From: Ga0077555 sp031367895
GTDB lineage: Bacteria > Pseudomonadota > Alphaproteobacteria > Rhizobiales > Hyphomicrobiaceae
Assembly (NCBI GenBank): GCA_031367895.1
Contig: JANLQP010000015.1
Location: 1-64,000 of the forward strand
Direction: 5' to 3'
Length of the DNA: 64,000 bases
Positions 18,883 through 29,538 of this stretch are shown here, in pieces (position 1 is the stretch's first letter; the number at the start of each line of letters is the position of its first letter). The translations under genes and the position numbers were made by a program. The notes below the pieces were generated by a model. It was given only the letters and a program-made list of their open reading frames with translations, did no database searches and was not told the origin of the DNA.

Positions 18883-19552
18883 CTGCCTCCACCATTTCAG
18901 CGCGGGTGCCGGCAAGCACGACCTGGCCGCGATCCATGACTGCGTACGTGTCGGCCAGATCGCGCGCGAACTCGAAGTATTGCTCGACAAGGAGGATCGC
19001 CATGTCGCCCTGCTTGCGCAGGAAATCGATGGCGCGGCCGATGTCCTTGATGATCGACGGCTGGATACCCTCGGTCGGTTCGTCGAGCACGAGCAGCTTT
19101 GGCCGCATGACCATGGCGCGGCCGATGGCAAGCTGCTGCTGCTGGCCGCCGGAGAGATCCCCGCCGCGCCGGCGCAGCATCTCCTTCAAGACCGGGAACA
19201 GCTCGAAGATGACATCGGGAATGTGCCGGTCAGCGCGCTTCAGCGGCGCGAACCCGGTCTCAAGGTTCTCGCGCACCGTCAGCAGCGGGAAGATCTCGCG
19301 GCCCTGCGGCACAAACCCGATACCCCGCTTCGCCCGCTCGTAGGGTGGCAGCCCCGCGATGTTTTCGCCGTTCCACAGGATCTTGCCGCCGCTGATGCCC
19401 TGGTGGCCGCAGATGGCCCGCAGCAGGCTCGTCTTGCCGACACCATTGCGGCCGAGCACGCAGGTCACCGCACCGGGCCTGGCCTTGACGGACACACCGC
19501 GTAGCGCCTGTGCAGCGCCGTAGTGCAGATTGATGGCATCGACGTCGAGCAT
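18857..19552 (-). CDS. urtE: Urea ABC transporter ATP-binding protein UrtE
   Basis: UrtE (231 aa) is the LivF-like ATPase of the urea importer. It has Walker A GRNGVGKT, the LSGGQQQQLAIGRAM signature and Walker B LLVLDEPTEGIQPSII. The segment GFVPQGREIFPLLTVRENL is typical of UrtE. It is the last urt gene and overlaps ureD. Confidence 0.95.
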   Translation of the reverse strand: MLDVDAINLHYGAAQALRGVSVKARPGAVTCVLGRNGVGKTSLLRAICGHQGISGGKILWNGENIAGLPPYERAKRGIGFVPQGREIFPLLTVRENLETGFAPLKRADRHIPDVIFELFPVLKEMLRRRGGDLSGGQQQQLAIGRAMVMRPKLLVLDEPTEGIQPSIIKDIGRAIDFLRKQGDMAILLVEQYFEFARDLADTYAVMDRGQVVLAGTRAEMVEADVRRRLSV

Positions 19553-19561
19553 CGCTTGACC

Positions 19562-19762
19562 TTACTTCACGATTGTCAGTTTCGCCTGCCGCACGGCTGG
19601 TTCCAGCACGCGAAGCGAAGACTTCAATACGACCCGCCCATAGCTGTCCGTCCCGGGATCCTCCGGCGATTTCGCGACCCCGTCGCGATCTGTGTCGTAA
19701 GGGCGGCTTGGCCGCTCGGCGCCTCGGTGGGGTGGCAACATTCTTCGCCTCATCTCACGCAT
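19562..19762 (-). CDS. Small uncharacterised protein between urtD and urtE, EF-hand-like loop
   Basis: The frame encodes 66 aa starting at the ATG at 19762. A GGAGG six bases upstream is a very good ribosome binding site. The sequence is basic at the N-terminus. It then contains DTDRDGVAKSPE, which matches the spacing of an EF-hand calcium loop (D-x-D-x-D-G, E at position 12), followed by a C-terminal segment ending AKLTIVK. No signal peptide or membrane segment is seen. It fills most of the gap between urtD and urtE and is probably cotranscribed. The family is unknown to me. Confidence 0.5.
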   Translation of the reverse strand: MREMRRRMLPPHRGAERPSRPYDTDRDGVAKSPEDPGTDSYGRVVLKSSLRVLEPAVRQAKLTIVK

Positions 19763-19777
19763 ACGCAACCTCCAACG

Positions 19778-20551
19778 CTAGCGTCCAAGGTAGACCTCGA
19801 TCACCCGCTCGTTGGCGGAGACATCGTCGATGGAGCCTTCGGCCAGCACCGAACCTTCATGCAGGCACGTCACCTTGACGCCGAGCGCGCGCACAAACGA
19901 CATGTCGTGCTCGACCACCACCACGGAATGGCTTTTGGCGATCTCGCGCAACAGATGCGCCGTCGTTTCGGTCTCGGCGTCCGTCATGCCGGCGACTGGC
20001 TCGTCGACGAGAAGTAGCTTGGGATCCTGCGCCAGCAGCATGCCGATCTCGAGCCATTGCTTCTGGCCATGGCTGAGCGCCGACGCGCTGCGATTGCGCT
20101 GATCGAGCAGTTTCACGATCTCGAGCACGGCGTCGATCCGTTCAGTCGCGATGCGGTTGCGAGCGCCGAACAGTGCGGCGAACGGATCGCGCGGGTCTTT
20201 CAGCGCCAGGCGGATATTGTCGGCGACGGTATGGCTCTCGAACACGGTCGGCTTCTGGAATTTGCGGCCGATGCCGAGCTCCGCGATCGTGGCTTCGTCA
20301 AGCTCGGTCAGGTCGACGTTGCCCTCGAACAGCACGGTGCCCGTATCCGGCTTGGTCTTGCCGGTGATGATGTCCATCATCGTCGTCTTGCCGGCGCCGT
20401 TCGGGCCGATGATGGCGCGCATCTCGCCGGGTGCAAGCACAAGCGACAGATCGCGCAGGGCGCGGAAACCGTCGAACGAGACGTTGACGCCGTCGAGATA
20501 GAGTACAGCACTCGTCAGATGCGGTTTGCTATCGGGGAGCGTAGCGAGCAT
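19778..20551 (-). CDS. urtD: Urea ABC transporter ATP-binding protein UrtD
   Basis: UrtD (257 aa) is the LivG-like ATPase of the urea importer. It has Walker A GPNGAGKTT, the UrtD-like segment LGIGRKFQKPTVFESHTV, signature LSHGQKQWLEIGMLL and Walker B LLLVDEPVAGMTD. The stop of urtC lies three bases upstream of its start. Confidence 0.95.
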   Translation of the reverse strand: MLATLPDSKPHLTSAVLYLDGVNVSFDGFRALRDLSLVLAPGEMRAIIGPNGAGKTTMMDIITGKTKPDTGTVLFEGNVDLTELDEATIAELGIGRKFQKPTVFESHTVADNIRLALKDPRDPFAALFGARNRIATERIDAVLEIVKLLDQRNRSASALSHGQKQWLEIGMLLAQDPKLLLVDEPVAGMTDAETETTAHLLREIAKSHSVVVVEHDMSFVRALGVKVTCLHEGSVLAEGSIDDVSANERVIEVYLGR

Positions 20552-20554
20552 GGG

Positions 20555-21703
20555 TCACTCCGCCGGTTTCGGCAACGGCGCGCCGTTGCTCTGCCGCGCC
20601 TTGTCGTCGGCGCGCGCATCGAGCTTTTCCGTGATCGCGCCGACGACGCCCTTTGGCAGCGCCAGCGTGACAAAGACGAAGAGCCCGCCGAGCGCGAACA
20701 GCCAGTAGGGCGCCAGGAAACCGGTCGTGAAGATCGTCTTCATCAGGTTGACGATGAATGCTCCGACGACGGCACCAACAAGCGTGCCGCGGCCGCCGAC
20801 CGCGACCCAGATCACCGCCTCGATCGAATTGGCCGGCGCGAACTCCGACGGGTTGATGATGCCGACCTGCGGCACGTAGAGAGCACCCGCAAGGCCAGCC
20901 ATGCAAGCCGAAACCGTGAACACGACGAGCTTGTAGTTCTCGACGCGATAACCGAGGAACCGCGTCCGCGATTCAGCGTCGCGAATAGCGACCAGAACCT
21001 TGCCGAAGGTCGACGTAACCATGATGCGGGCGACGACGAAGCAAGCCGCCAGCAGCGCCAGAGATGCGAAGTACAGCGTGGCGCGCGTCGCCTGTGCCTG
21101 CACCGGGAAGCCGGCGATGTCCTTGAAGTCGGTGAGGCCGTTGTTGCCACCAAAGCCCATGTCGTTACGGAAGAACGCCAGCAGCAGCGCGTACGTCAGC
21201 GCCTGCGTGATGATGGAGAGATAGACGCCGGTGACACGCGAACGAAAGGCCAGCCAGCCGAACGCGAACGCCAGCAAGCCCGGCACCAGCAGCACCATGA
21301 ACATGGCGAACGGGAACGAACCGAAGCCGTACCAGTACCAGGGCAGTTCCTTCCAGTTCAGGAACACCATGAAATCAGGCAGGATCGGATGCGCATAGAC
21401 GCCGCGGGTGCCGATCTGGCGCATCAGGTACATGCCCATAACATAGCCGCCGAGTGCGAAGAACGCGCCGTGGCCGAGCGAGAGAATGCCGCAGTAGCCC
21501 CACGCCAGATCGAGCGCCAGCGCCAGGATCGCGAAGCAGATGTATTTGCCGAGCAGCGCCACCACATAGGTCGGCACGTGGAATGGCCACGACGGCGGCA
21601 CCAGCAAATTGAGCAGCGGGACCAGCAGCGCGGCCACCAGCAGCACGCCGAGGAAGATGCGTGCGCGCCGGTCGAGTGCGGTAACGAGCATCCCAGTGAT
21701 CAT
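20555..21703 (-). CDS. urtC: Urea ABC transporter permease UrtC
   Basis: UrtC (382 aa) is the LivM-like permease for urea. It has about ten hydrophobic segments, the motif GYCGILSLGHGAFFALGGYVMGMYL, and a long loop around residues 110-150 with WKELPWYWYGFGSF, characteristic of UrtC. The start overlaps the urtB stop by four bases. Confidence 0.95.
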   Translation of the reverse strand: MITGMLVTALDRRARIFLGVLLVAALLVPLLNLLVPPSWPFHVPTYVVALLGKYICFAILALALDLAWGYCGILSLGHGAFFALGGYVMGMYLMRQIGTRGVYAHPILPDFMVFLNWKELPWYWYGFGSFPFAMFMVLLVPGLLAFAFGWLAFRSRVTGVYLSIITQALTYALLLAFFRNDMGFGGNNGLTDFKDIAGFPVQAQATRATLYFASLALLAACFVVARIMVTSTFGKVLVAIRDAESRTRFLGYRVENYKLVVFTVSACMAGLAGALYVPQVGIINPSEFAPANSIEAVIWVAVGGRGTLVGAVVGAFIVNLMKTIFTTGFLAPYWLFALGGLFVFVTLALPKGVVGAITEKLDARADDKARQSNGAPLPKPAE

Positions 21704-23301
21704 GCTTCCACCGCCCGGCCCTTGAGTGCGAACAGTCCGCGAGGGCGCTTCTGGATAAATAGGATGAGCAGCACCAGGATCAGGATCTTGGCCAGCACAG
21801 CACCAGCGAACGGCTCCAGGAACTTGTTGGCGATGCCGAGGAAGAAAGCGGAGACGAACGTGCCCCAGAGATTGCCGACGCCGCCGAACACGACGACCAT
21901 GAAGCTGTCGATGATGTAGGACTGGCCGAGGTTCGGCGACACGTTGTCGATCTGCGACAGCGCCACGCCCGCAATGCCCGCGATACCGGAGCCCAGCGCA
22001 AACGTCATCGCGTCGATCCAGCCTGCGCGGATACCCATCGAGGACGCCATACGGCGGTTCTGCGTCACGGCACGCATCTGCAGGCCGAGCGGTGTTGCCT
22101 TCAACAACACCAGGAGCGACGCGAACACCACCAACGTGAAAACGACAATCCAGAGCCGGCCGTAGGTGATCGACAGGCCAAGCAAGTCGAACGCGCCGGA
22201 CATGTAGCTCGGGCTGCCGACCTCACGGTTGGTCGGTCCGAATGCCGTACGCACGGCCTGCTGGAGGATGAGGCTGACACCCCACGTCGCGAGCAGCGTC
22301 TCGAGCGGACGACCATAGAGGAAGCTGATGATGCCACGCTCGATGGCGATGCCGACCAATGCCGTCACGAGGAACGCCAGCGGGATCGCGACCGGCAGCG
22401 ACCAGCCGAAATAGGCCGGCGCAACCGCGCGAAACACCTCCTGCACGACGAATGTCGTGTAGGCACCGAGCATCACCATCTCGCCGTGCGCCATGTTGAT
22501 GACGCCCATGACGCCGAACGTGATCGCGAGGCCGATGGCTGCCAGCAACAGCACGGAGCCGAGCGACAGGCCGTACCACACGTTCTGCGCGATCTCGACG
22601 GTCTTGCGGCGCTGCTCGATGCGCAGAATTGCCGCATCCAGCGCCTTCACGGCGTCCGGTGCCTTGACGTTCGGCCGTGCCGCCTGCAGCACCGACAGCG
22701 AATCCTGATCGAGCGCAGCGGAGAGATCCTTGATTGCCGCCAGCTGATCCTTGACCGGCGTACCGGCTTCGAGAATTTGAATGGTTGCGCGCGCGCGCGC
22801 GAAGGCCTGGCGCGCGGTGGGATCGGATTCCTTCCCGAGTGCGGCTTCGACCGCGGGCAGCATCTTGCCATCACGCGTCTTGATGATCGATTCGGCGGCC
22901 TGCACCCGTTTTGCCGGATCGGGCGACAGCAAGGTCAATGTTCCAAGCGCTGCTTCGATCGTGCCGCGTAACCGGTTGTTGACGCGCACCAGCTGCTCAT
23001 CCGCCACTACCGCCGCGGCCTCCTTGCCGGTCAGTGCGTCGAACGACTTGCCGGCGGCGCCCTTGTAGAAAACCGATTTGGTCGCTGGATCGACAAACAG
23101 CCGCCGATCTGCCAGCGCCTCGAGGATTGCAGCCGCATTGACGGCGCCAGATGCGGCGATCTCATCGACCGCGGCGGCGGTCTCGGAAAAACTGTCTTCG
23201 GCCAGACGGTTCAAGGCCGTTTTCAATTCAGCGCGGGCTGGTGTTGCCGCGAGCAGAAGCACAGCGGCCAGGCACAATGCGCGAATGAGACATGCAGCCA
23301 T
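21700..23301 (-). CDS. urtB: Urea ABC transporter permease UrtB
   Basis: UrtB is the LivH-like permease, about 533 aa. It has the long periplasmic N-terminal domain typical of UrtB: a signal peptide ending ATPARA, then alpha-helical repeats such as RLAEDSFSETAAAVDEIAASG. The membrane part begins near ITFGVMGVINMAHGEMVMLGAY. I use the ATG at 23301; in-frame TTG and GTG codons 6-12 bases upstream sit closer to the GGGGGAG sequence and could be the real start. Confidence 0.92.
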   Translation of the reverse strand: MAACLIRALCLAAVLLLAATPARAELKTALNRLAEDSFSETAAAVDEIAASGAVNAAAILEALADRRLFVDPATKSVFYKGAAGKSFDALTGKEAAAVVADEQLVRVNNRLRGTIEAALGTLTLLSPDPAKRVQAAESIIKTRDGKMLPAVEAALGKESDPTARQAFARARATIQILEAGTPVKDQLAAIKDLSAALDQDSLSVLQAARPNVKAPDAVKALDAAILRIEQRRKTVEIAQNVWYGLSLGSVLLLAAIGLAITFGVMGVINMAHGEMVMLGAYTTFVVQEVFRAVAPAYFGWSLPVAIPLAFLVTALVGIAIERGIISFLYGRPLETLLATWGVSLILQQAVRTAFGPTNREVGSPSYMSGAFDLLGLSITYGRLWIVVFTLVVFASLLVLLKATPLGLQMRAVTQNRRMASSMGIRAGWIDAMTFALGSGIAGIAGVALSQIDNVSPNLGQSYIIDSFMVVVFGGVGNLWGTFVSAFFLGIANKFLEPFAGAVLAKILILVLLILFIQKRPRGLFALKGRAVEA

Positions 23302-23368
23302 CGTCAACAACACACTCCCCCAGTCGCCAGCCCAAATCCGCGGCCAAGGCATGGCTTTGACGCGAAAA

Positions 23369-23395
23369 GGGCGGCGCCGGTACATTGCGCCGCCC
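23369..23395 (-). promoter_or_regulatory. Intercistronic hairpin between urtA and urtB
   Basis: The arms GGGCGGCGC and GCGCCGCCC form nine perfect base pairs around a 9-nt loop, in the 145-bp gap after urtA. As in the Liv cluster, this should stabilise the binding-protein message or reduce read-through to the membrane genes. Confidence 0.65.
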
Positions 23396-23446
23396 CAATA
23401 CTAGGACCTAAAGCTCAGAAATTCACGAGCGAATTCCGCGATAGTG

Positions 23447-24733
23447 TTACGCGCCGCACTTGTTCGTCTTGGTGTTGAAGTTGCCGCACTTCTGGCCGAC
23501 CCAGTCAGCCTCGAGGGCCTTGGAGCCATCGAGATGCTTGGTCCAGGCGTCGCCCGGCACGAGATCCTTGGTCTTCCAGACGGTGTCGATCTGGCCGTCA
23601 GCGCGGATCTCGCCGATCAGGACAGGCTTGGTGATGTGGTGGTTCGGCAGCATCTTCGAGATTCCGCCCGTCAGGTTCGGTGCCTCGATGCCCGGCAGGG
23701 TGTCGATCACCTTGTCGGCGTCAACCGTGCCAGCCTTCTCGACAGCCTTGACCCACATGTTGAAGCCGATCACGTGTGCTTCCATCGGGTCGTTGGTCAC
23801 GCGCTTCGGGTTCTTGGTGAAGGCCTTCCACTTGGCGATGAATTCCTCGTTGCCCTTGTCCTTGACGGACTGGAAGTAATTCCAAGCCGCGAGATGGCCG
23901 ACGAGGTTCTTGGTATCGAGGCCCGCGAGTTCTTCTTCGCCGACCGAGAATGCGACGACTGGAATGTCGGTGGCCTTGACGCCCTTGTTGGCGAGTTCCT
24001 TGTAGAACGGCACGTTGGCGTCGCCGTTGATGGTCGAGACGACGGCGGTCTTCTTGCCGGTCGAGCCGAACTTGACGATGTCAGCGACGATCGTCTGCCA
24101 GTCCGAGTGACCGAACGGCGTGTAGTTGATCATGATATCCTCTTTCGCCACGCCCTTCGCCAGAAGGTAGGCCTCGAGGATCTTGTTGGTCGTGCGCGGA
24201 TAGACATAGTCGGTGCCAGCGAGCACCCAGCGCGTGGCCGAGCCGCCGTCCTTCGACATCAGGTAATCGACGGCCGGGATGGCCTGCTGGTTCGGCGCGG
24301 CGCCCGTGTAGAACACGTTGCGCTCGGACTCTTCACCCTCGTACTGAACGGGGTAGAACAGGATCGAGTTCAGCTCCTTGAACACTGGCAGCACGGACTT
24401 GCGCGAAACCGAGGTCCAGCAGCCGAACACGGCGGCGACCTTCTGCTGCGCGATCAGCTCGCGTGCCTTTTCGGCGAACAGCGGCCAGTTCGAAGCCGGA
24501 TCGACGACGACCGCCTCGAGCTTCTTGCCGAGGACGCCGCCCTTCTTGTTCTGCTCTTCGATCAGCATCAACATGACATCCTTCAGCGTCGTCTCGCTGA
24601 TCGCCATGGTGCCCGACAACGAATGCAGGATGCCGACCTTGATGGTTTCCTGGGCTTGGACCCCGGCTGCCCCCATCATGAGCGCGGCTGTCACTGCGGC
24701 GCCCCCAAGCAGTCCGCGTCTCGTAAACGACAT
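23447..24733 (-). CDS. urtA: Urea ABC transporter substrate-binding protein UrtA
   Basis: UrtA (428 aa) binds urea in the periplasm. It has a Tat-like signal (SFTRRGLLGGAAVTAA, cleaved after VQA) and the family hallmarks IKVGILHSLSGTMAISE, FGCWTSVSRKSVLPVFKE and LFYPVQYEGEE. The ATG at 24733 follows GGAGGG. It heads the urt-ure superoperon and has a sigma-54 promoter about 40 bp upstream. Confidence 0.97.
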   Translation of the reverse strand: MSFTRRGLLGGAAVTAALMMGAAGVQAQETIKVGILHSLSGTMAISETTLKDVMLMLIEEQNKKGGVLGKKLEAVVVDPASNWPLFAEKARELIAQQKVAAVFGCWTSVSRKSVLPVFKELNSILFYPVQYEGEESERNVFYTGAAPNQQAIPAVDYLMSKDGGSATRWVLAGTDYVYPRTTNKILEAYLLAKGVAKEDIMINYTPFGHSDWQTIVADIVKFGSTGKKTAVVSTINGDANVPFYKELANKGVKATDIPVVAFSVGEEELAGLDTKNLVGHLAAWNYFQSVKDKGNEEFIAKWKAFTKNPKRVTNDPMEAHVIGFNMWVKAVEKAGTVDADKVIDTLPGIEAPNLTGGISKMLPNHHITKPVLIGEIRADGQIDTVWKTKDLVPGDAWTKHLDGSKALEADWVGQKCGNFNTKTNKCGA

Positions 24734-24772
24734 GTTACCCTCCACGAAAGTTGTTCGCACTGGTTAACAAAA

Positions 24773-24790
24773 GGCAAACTGCGTGCCAAA
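24773..24790 (-). promoter_or_regulatory. Sigma-54 promoter of urtA (urea superoperon)
   Basis: On the minus strand the sequence reads TTTGGCACGCAGTTTGCC. The -24 TGGCAC and -12 TTGC elements match the consensus exactly with the required 5-base spacing. The expected transcript start is near 24762, about 30 bases before the urtA ATG. This points to RpoN and an NtrC-type activator, that is, induction under nitrogen limitation. Confidence 0.88.
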
Positions 24791-25023
24791 CCCGGTCGGG
24801 AAACGAAACTATCTTGCAAGGCATTGATTTCAGCAATTATTATGCGTTTGAAGCCTCGCCGGGCCGCATCGGAACTTCCCGAGCGGTATTCACGCCCTCA
24901 GCGGCTGCCGGGTTTTTAGGCGAATTGCTGCCGAAAAATCAGGCAAACCAGGACTATGCCATAATTTCGGGCGCGGGCCCTGCCACGGGCGGCGCGCGGT
25001 GCTCGGTCAGCAGGCAGAAGCTG

Positions 25024-26340
<1,317 letters not shown>

Positions 26341-26470
26341 GGATGTCTTCTTTCACGAATGGATGTTTCACCATTGAGGCGGCAATGGTCGCAGTCCCTG
26401 TTGAAACAGAGACATAGACGCGATTGCCGGGCCTCGGCAATTGAGATCGCCGGTAGCGTTGACGCGGCAG

Positions 26471-26998
26471 CTACCGCGGCCGCCAGATGTCGAGGCGGCG
26501 TTCACGGTAGGCGGCGATGCCGCCCGGGTAGCTGACGAGTTCCAACTGCTGGCCCCAGGGCGCCTGGAAGTAAAGCCATTGCAACCCGGCGCTCGGGCCC
26601 TCGGTCATGGTCACTGGGCCGCTCTGAATGCGGCAGTTGTGCGTCTTGAGGGCCGCCAGCGCCTTATCCATGTCCTCGACGTAGAATGCCATGTGCCAGC
26701 CGCCGATATCACTGTTTTTCGGCAGGGCCTGGATCTGGTCCGGGGACGTGAACTCGAACAGCTCGAGCACAGGGCCGTTCGCGACCTTGAGCATGCGCAG
26801 CTTGTTGATTCGGGCGCGCGGGTGCACGGCGAGATGGGCGGCCATCCAGTCGTCGGCGGATTCGAACGGGCCGATGTCGTACAGCGTCTCGGCGCCGATC
26901 ACGTCGACGAAGAATTGCGTGGCCGCCTCGATCTCAGGCACGGTCAGGCCGATGTGTTCGACACCCGTCAGGCCGGGGATTGCTGGTGCTGCTGCCAT
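26471..26998 (-). CDS. VOC-family (glyoxalase/dioxygenase-like) protein
   Basis: This 175-aa protein has two vicinal-oxygen-chelate repeats. The first starts GVEHIGLTVPEIEAATQFFVDVIGAE; the second has GGWHMAFYVEDMDKALAALK and ends WGQQLELVSYPGG. Candidate metal ligands are the histidines in EHIG and WHMAF and the glutamate in QLELVS. The substrate is unknown. Confidence 0.82.
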   Translation of the reverse strand: MAAAPAIPGLTGVEHIGLTVPEIEAATQFFVDVIGAETLYDIGPFESADDWMAAHLAVHPRARINKLRMLKVANGPVLELFEFTSPDQIQALPKNSDIGGWHMAFYVEDMDKALAALKTHNCRIQSGPVTMTEGPSAGLQWLYFQAPWGQQLELVSYPGGIAAYRERRLDIWRPR

Positions 26999-27153
26999 AG
27001 TGCGCTCCTGCGACTGTCTCTGCCATTTCGGCGGTTGATCTCATGATTCGCGGTAGCTCGGCGCCAATTGCGGCCTCAGAAGCCTGCCTTGCCGTGCCTT
27101 GCCTCCAGACATAGTGTGGCAGCGAAATTCGTCCAGCCATCGAGAGGCATCCC

Positions 27154-27597
27154 ATGTCAGCCACGTCGACGTACATCCCGAGCCCGCGCGACTGGGTGCG
27201 CGAGCAGGTCGAGCTTTACGAGAGCAGCAATGGCACCAAAGGCACAACGTTGCGCGACACGGGGCTGCCCGTCATCATCGTCACGCATACGGGCCACAAA
27301 ACCGGCGCCGTCCGCAAGACGCCGTTGATGCGCGTCAAGGCCGGCAACGGCTATGTGCTGATCGCATCGCAAGGCGGCGCGCCAAAGGACCCCGAGTGGG
27401 TGCACAACCTGCGCGTCGACCCGATGGTCGAACTGCGTGACCTCTCGGTCGTGCAGAAGATGTGCGCCCGCGAGGTCAAGGACGAGACCGAACGGTCAAG
27501 GCTTTGGGCGGCTGCCGTGGCGGCGTTTCCGCCTTACGCCGAGTACCAGAAGAAAACACAGCGTCAGATCCCGGTATTCATCGCCGAGCCGGTTTGA
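27154..27597 (+). CDS. DUF385 / nitroreductase-type flavin or deazaflavin oxidoreductase
   Basis: This 147-aa split-barrel protein belongs to the F420H(2)-dependent DDN/DUF385 family: LPVIIVTHTGHKTGAVRKTPLMRV, then YVLIASQGGAPKDPEWVHNLRVDP. The family is best known from actinobacteria using F420. In alphaproteobacteria the cofactor may instead be FMN, heme or a fatty acid. The gene stands alone, with a short divergent gap to the VOC gene. Confidence 0.8.
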   Translation: MSATSTYIPSPRDWVREQVELYESSNGTKGTTLRDTGLPVIIVTHTGHKTGAVRKTPLMRVKAGNGYVLIASQGGAPKDPEWVHNLRVDPMVELRDLSVVQKMCAREVKDETERSRLWAAAVAAFPPYAEYQKKTQRQIPVFIAEPV

Positions 27598-27615
27598 GCT
27601 GATTAGTGAACAACT

Positions 27616-27675
27616 GGGGGCAGACCCGGATTGGCGCCGATGACCTGGTTGCTGCAAGTGCCTGGGTCTGCCCCC
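27616..27675. repeat. Inverted repeat with 12-bp arms
   Basis: GGGGGCAGACCC (27616-27627) and GGGTCTGCCCCC (27664-27675) are perfect inverted copies with a 36-bp spacer. The motif belongs to the GGGGTCAGACCCC-type REP family also seen at 59580-59645. Confidence 0.8.
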
Positions 27676-27796
27676 GACAACCCTAGGAACCTCGACAAGG
27701 ATGCGCTGGCGTCACTGACGAAGGCGAGTGCTTGACAGTTTATTGGTTCCGAGGAGCGTTTCACGCTTGCGCACCAGCCGAAGTCAAATGGACAAA

Positions 27797-27948
27797 TGTC
27801 ATCCTCGGCCGAGCCGTAGGCGAGTTGCCGAGGACCCATTGTGCGTCAACAGCAATGCGTAAGTTTATGCTGCAAGAGCGACGGATTACTCAGCCTCCGG
27901 ACTCGCAGGGCCATGGGTCCTCGGGCCAAGCCCGAGGATGACACCCGT
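27797..27948. repeat. About 150-bp palindromic intergenic repeat, copy 1
   Basis: The element begins TGTCATCCTCGG and ends CCGAGGATGACAC, with inner inverted motifs (GAGGACCCAT near the left end, ATGGGTCCTCGGG near the right). A related copy at 55879-56028 has the same ends and length. It carries no gene. Such elements are common between genes of Bradyrhizobium relatives. It ends 32 bp before the HAD gene. Confidence 0.85.
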
Positions 27949-27980
27949 AGAACCCTTGCCGGTCATCGAGGAGACACAGC

Positions 27981-28634
27981 ATGCCCATCCGCGCCATCTT
28001 CTTCGACGTCGGCGAGACGCTGATCGACGAGCAGCGTCTCTACGCCGACTACGCCATGCGCATGGGCGTCAGCTACGATTTCTTCATGACGAAGATCGAG
28101 GAGGCGATGGCGCGGCGCGAACCGGTGCGGAACGTGTTCGACGCGGTGAAGCCCGGCTTCGACTTCAAGGCCGCACGTGCGCAACGCGACGCCGAGGGTA
28201 AAAAATTCGTCATCGGCCGCGAAGACCTCTATGCCGACGCAGTACCTGCCCTCGCAGCGCTCAAGGCCAGCGGTTATTTTATCGGCATCGTCGGCAATCA
28301 GCCGGCCACGGCCGAGGCGATGTTGCGCGAGAGTGGGCTCGTCGCCGACTACATCGCCACGTCCGAGGGCTGGGGTGTCGCAAAGCCCGACCCGGCGTTT
28401 TTCGAGAAGGTCATTGCCGCCGCCGGCATCGATCCGCACCACATCGCCTACGTCGGCGATCGCGTCGACAACGACGTGCTGCCAGCCCGCGCCGCCGGCA
28501 TGCACCCGATCCTGATCCGGCGCGGCCCATGGGGCCGGGCGCACTGGGGCTGGGCCGAGGGGAACCAAGCGCATCTACGCGTCGAGAGCTTGGCCGAGTT
28601 GCCGAAACTGCTGCGCGGACCTGCGGCCGGCTGA
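27981..28634 (+). CDS. HAD-superfamily hydrolase
   Basis: This 217-aa cytosolic protein has HAD motif I as FFDVGETLID, where the second acidic residue of DxDxT is replaced by glycine. It has motif II/III around IGIVGNQP and GVAKPDPAFFEKV, and motif IV as AYVGDRVDNDV. The substitution suggests a phosphatase of the REG-2-like or dehalogenase-like branch rather than a canonical DxD phosphatase. The substrate is unknown. Confidence 0.85.
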   Translation: MPIRAIFFDVGETLIDEQRLYADYAMRMGVSYDFFMTKIEEAMARREPVRNVFDAVKPGFDFKAARAQRDAEGKKFVIGREDLYADAVPALAALKASGYFIGIVGNQPATAEAMLRESGLVADYIATSEGWGVAKPDPAFFEKVIAAAGIDPHHIAYVGDRVDNDVLPARAAGMHPILIRRGPWGRAHWGWAEGNQAHLRVESLAELPKLLRGPAAG

Positions 28635-28661
28635 GTAAATAGTGCGTAGTTGCGTCGTGCC

Positions 28662-29354
28662 TCAGTCCCCGGTGGGCGAGACACGGAACTCGACGACCTC
28701 CGGCAGCGTCAGCAACTCCTTCGCCAACGCCGGCGCACTGCGGCGGTCGCGGCTTCGCAGGATCATGCGGTACTCGTAGATCTCGCCGCCGTCCGTAAGG
28801 CGCGTGTGAACGTTGGCGATGGTGAAGCCGTGGCGACCGATCAAAGCGCGCAGACGATCTTCGTCCATCACGGCGTTGCGTCTGAACTGGATGTGGTGGT
28901 GCGCATAAAACTCGGTCGGCAGCCGGCGCTCGAGCCACAGGAACACGCTGAGTGTAAGCAGCGTCGCCACCGTACCGACGATCGCCGGCAGCCAGAAACC
29001 AATGCCCACAAGAATGCCGATCGATGCCGTCATCCAGATCGAGGCTGCCGTCGTCAGTCCGCGAACAGTCAATCCCTCCCTGAAGATCATGCCGGCGCCG
29101 AGAAAGCCGATCCCGGTCATGATTCCTTGCGCCATCCGCGTCGGATCCGTGCGGATGGCCTCGATCGACAATTCGGTCATCCAATGACTCTGATACACGG
29201 TCACCAGCATAAGCAGCGCCGAGGACATGCAGACGAGTGCGTGCGTGCGAAATCCGGCTGGGCGGCCGTGAAAGGTGCGCTCGAGCCCAATGATGGCACC
29301 GATGACGAGTGCGCCGATGATTCGTAGCACAATAATCGCTGGTTCTGTTCCCAT
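28662..29354 (-). CDS. MgtC/SapB family membrane protein
   Basis: This 230-aa protein has about five transmembrane helices with the signatures GAIIGLERTFHGRPAGFRTHALVC and GIGFLGAGMIFREGLTVRGLTTAASIWMTASIG. A C-terminal cytoplasmic ACT-like domain follows, as in Salmonella MgtC. Family members support growth at low magnesium and inhibit the F-ATPase. No Mg-responsive leader is visible. Confidence 0.9.
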   Translation of the reverse strand: MGTEPAIIVLRIIGALVIGAIIGLERTFHGRPAGFRTHALVCMSSALLMLVTVYQSHWMTELSIEAIRTDPTRMAQGIMTGIGFLGAGMIFREGLTVRGLTTAASIWMTASIGILVGIGFWLPAIVGTVATLLTLSVFLWLERRLPTEFYAHHHIQFRRNAVMDEDRLRALIGRHGFTIANVHTRLTDGGEIYEYRMILRSRDRRSAPALAKELLTLPEVVEFRVSPTGD

Positions 29355-29538
29355 GGCATCCTCACTCGGCGGTTCGGATTACGCCTGATGCGTCGACACA
29401 TAGCCCGGTCCTGTCGTTTCGAGACGCCAATTAGTGATTTCTCAACGCAATTCTGCGCCAGCCAAAACCGATCCTTAAGTACGATCGCGATAGCTTCAAG
29501 CTCGGAAATATATGCATTCGATCGCGAGGAATGGCTGA

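Noticed and set aside
20057..21919. 620-codon open frame on the plus strand opposite urtD and urtC
   Set aside because: It is antisense to strongly supported genes and its translation is the low-complexity Arg/Glu/Asp/His-rich text typical of high-GC shadow frames.
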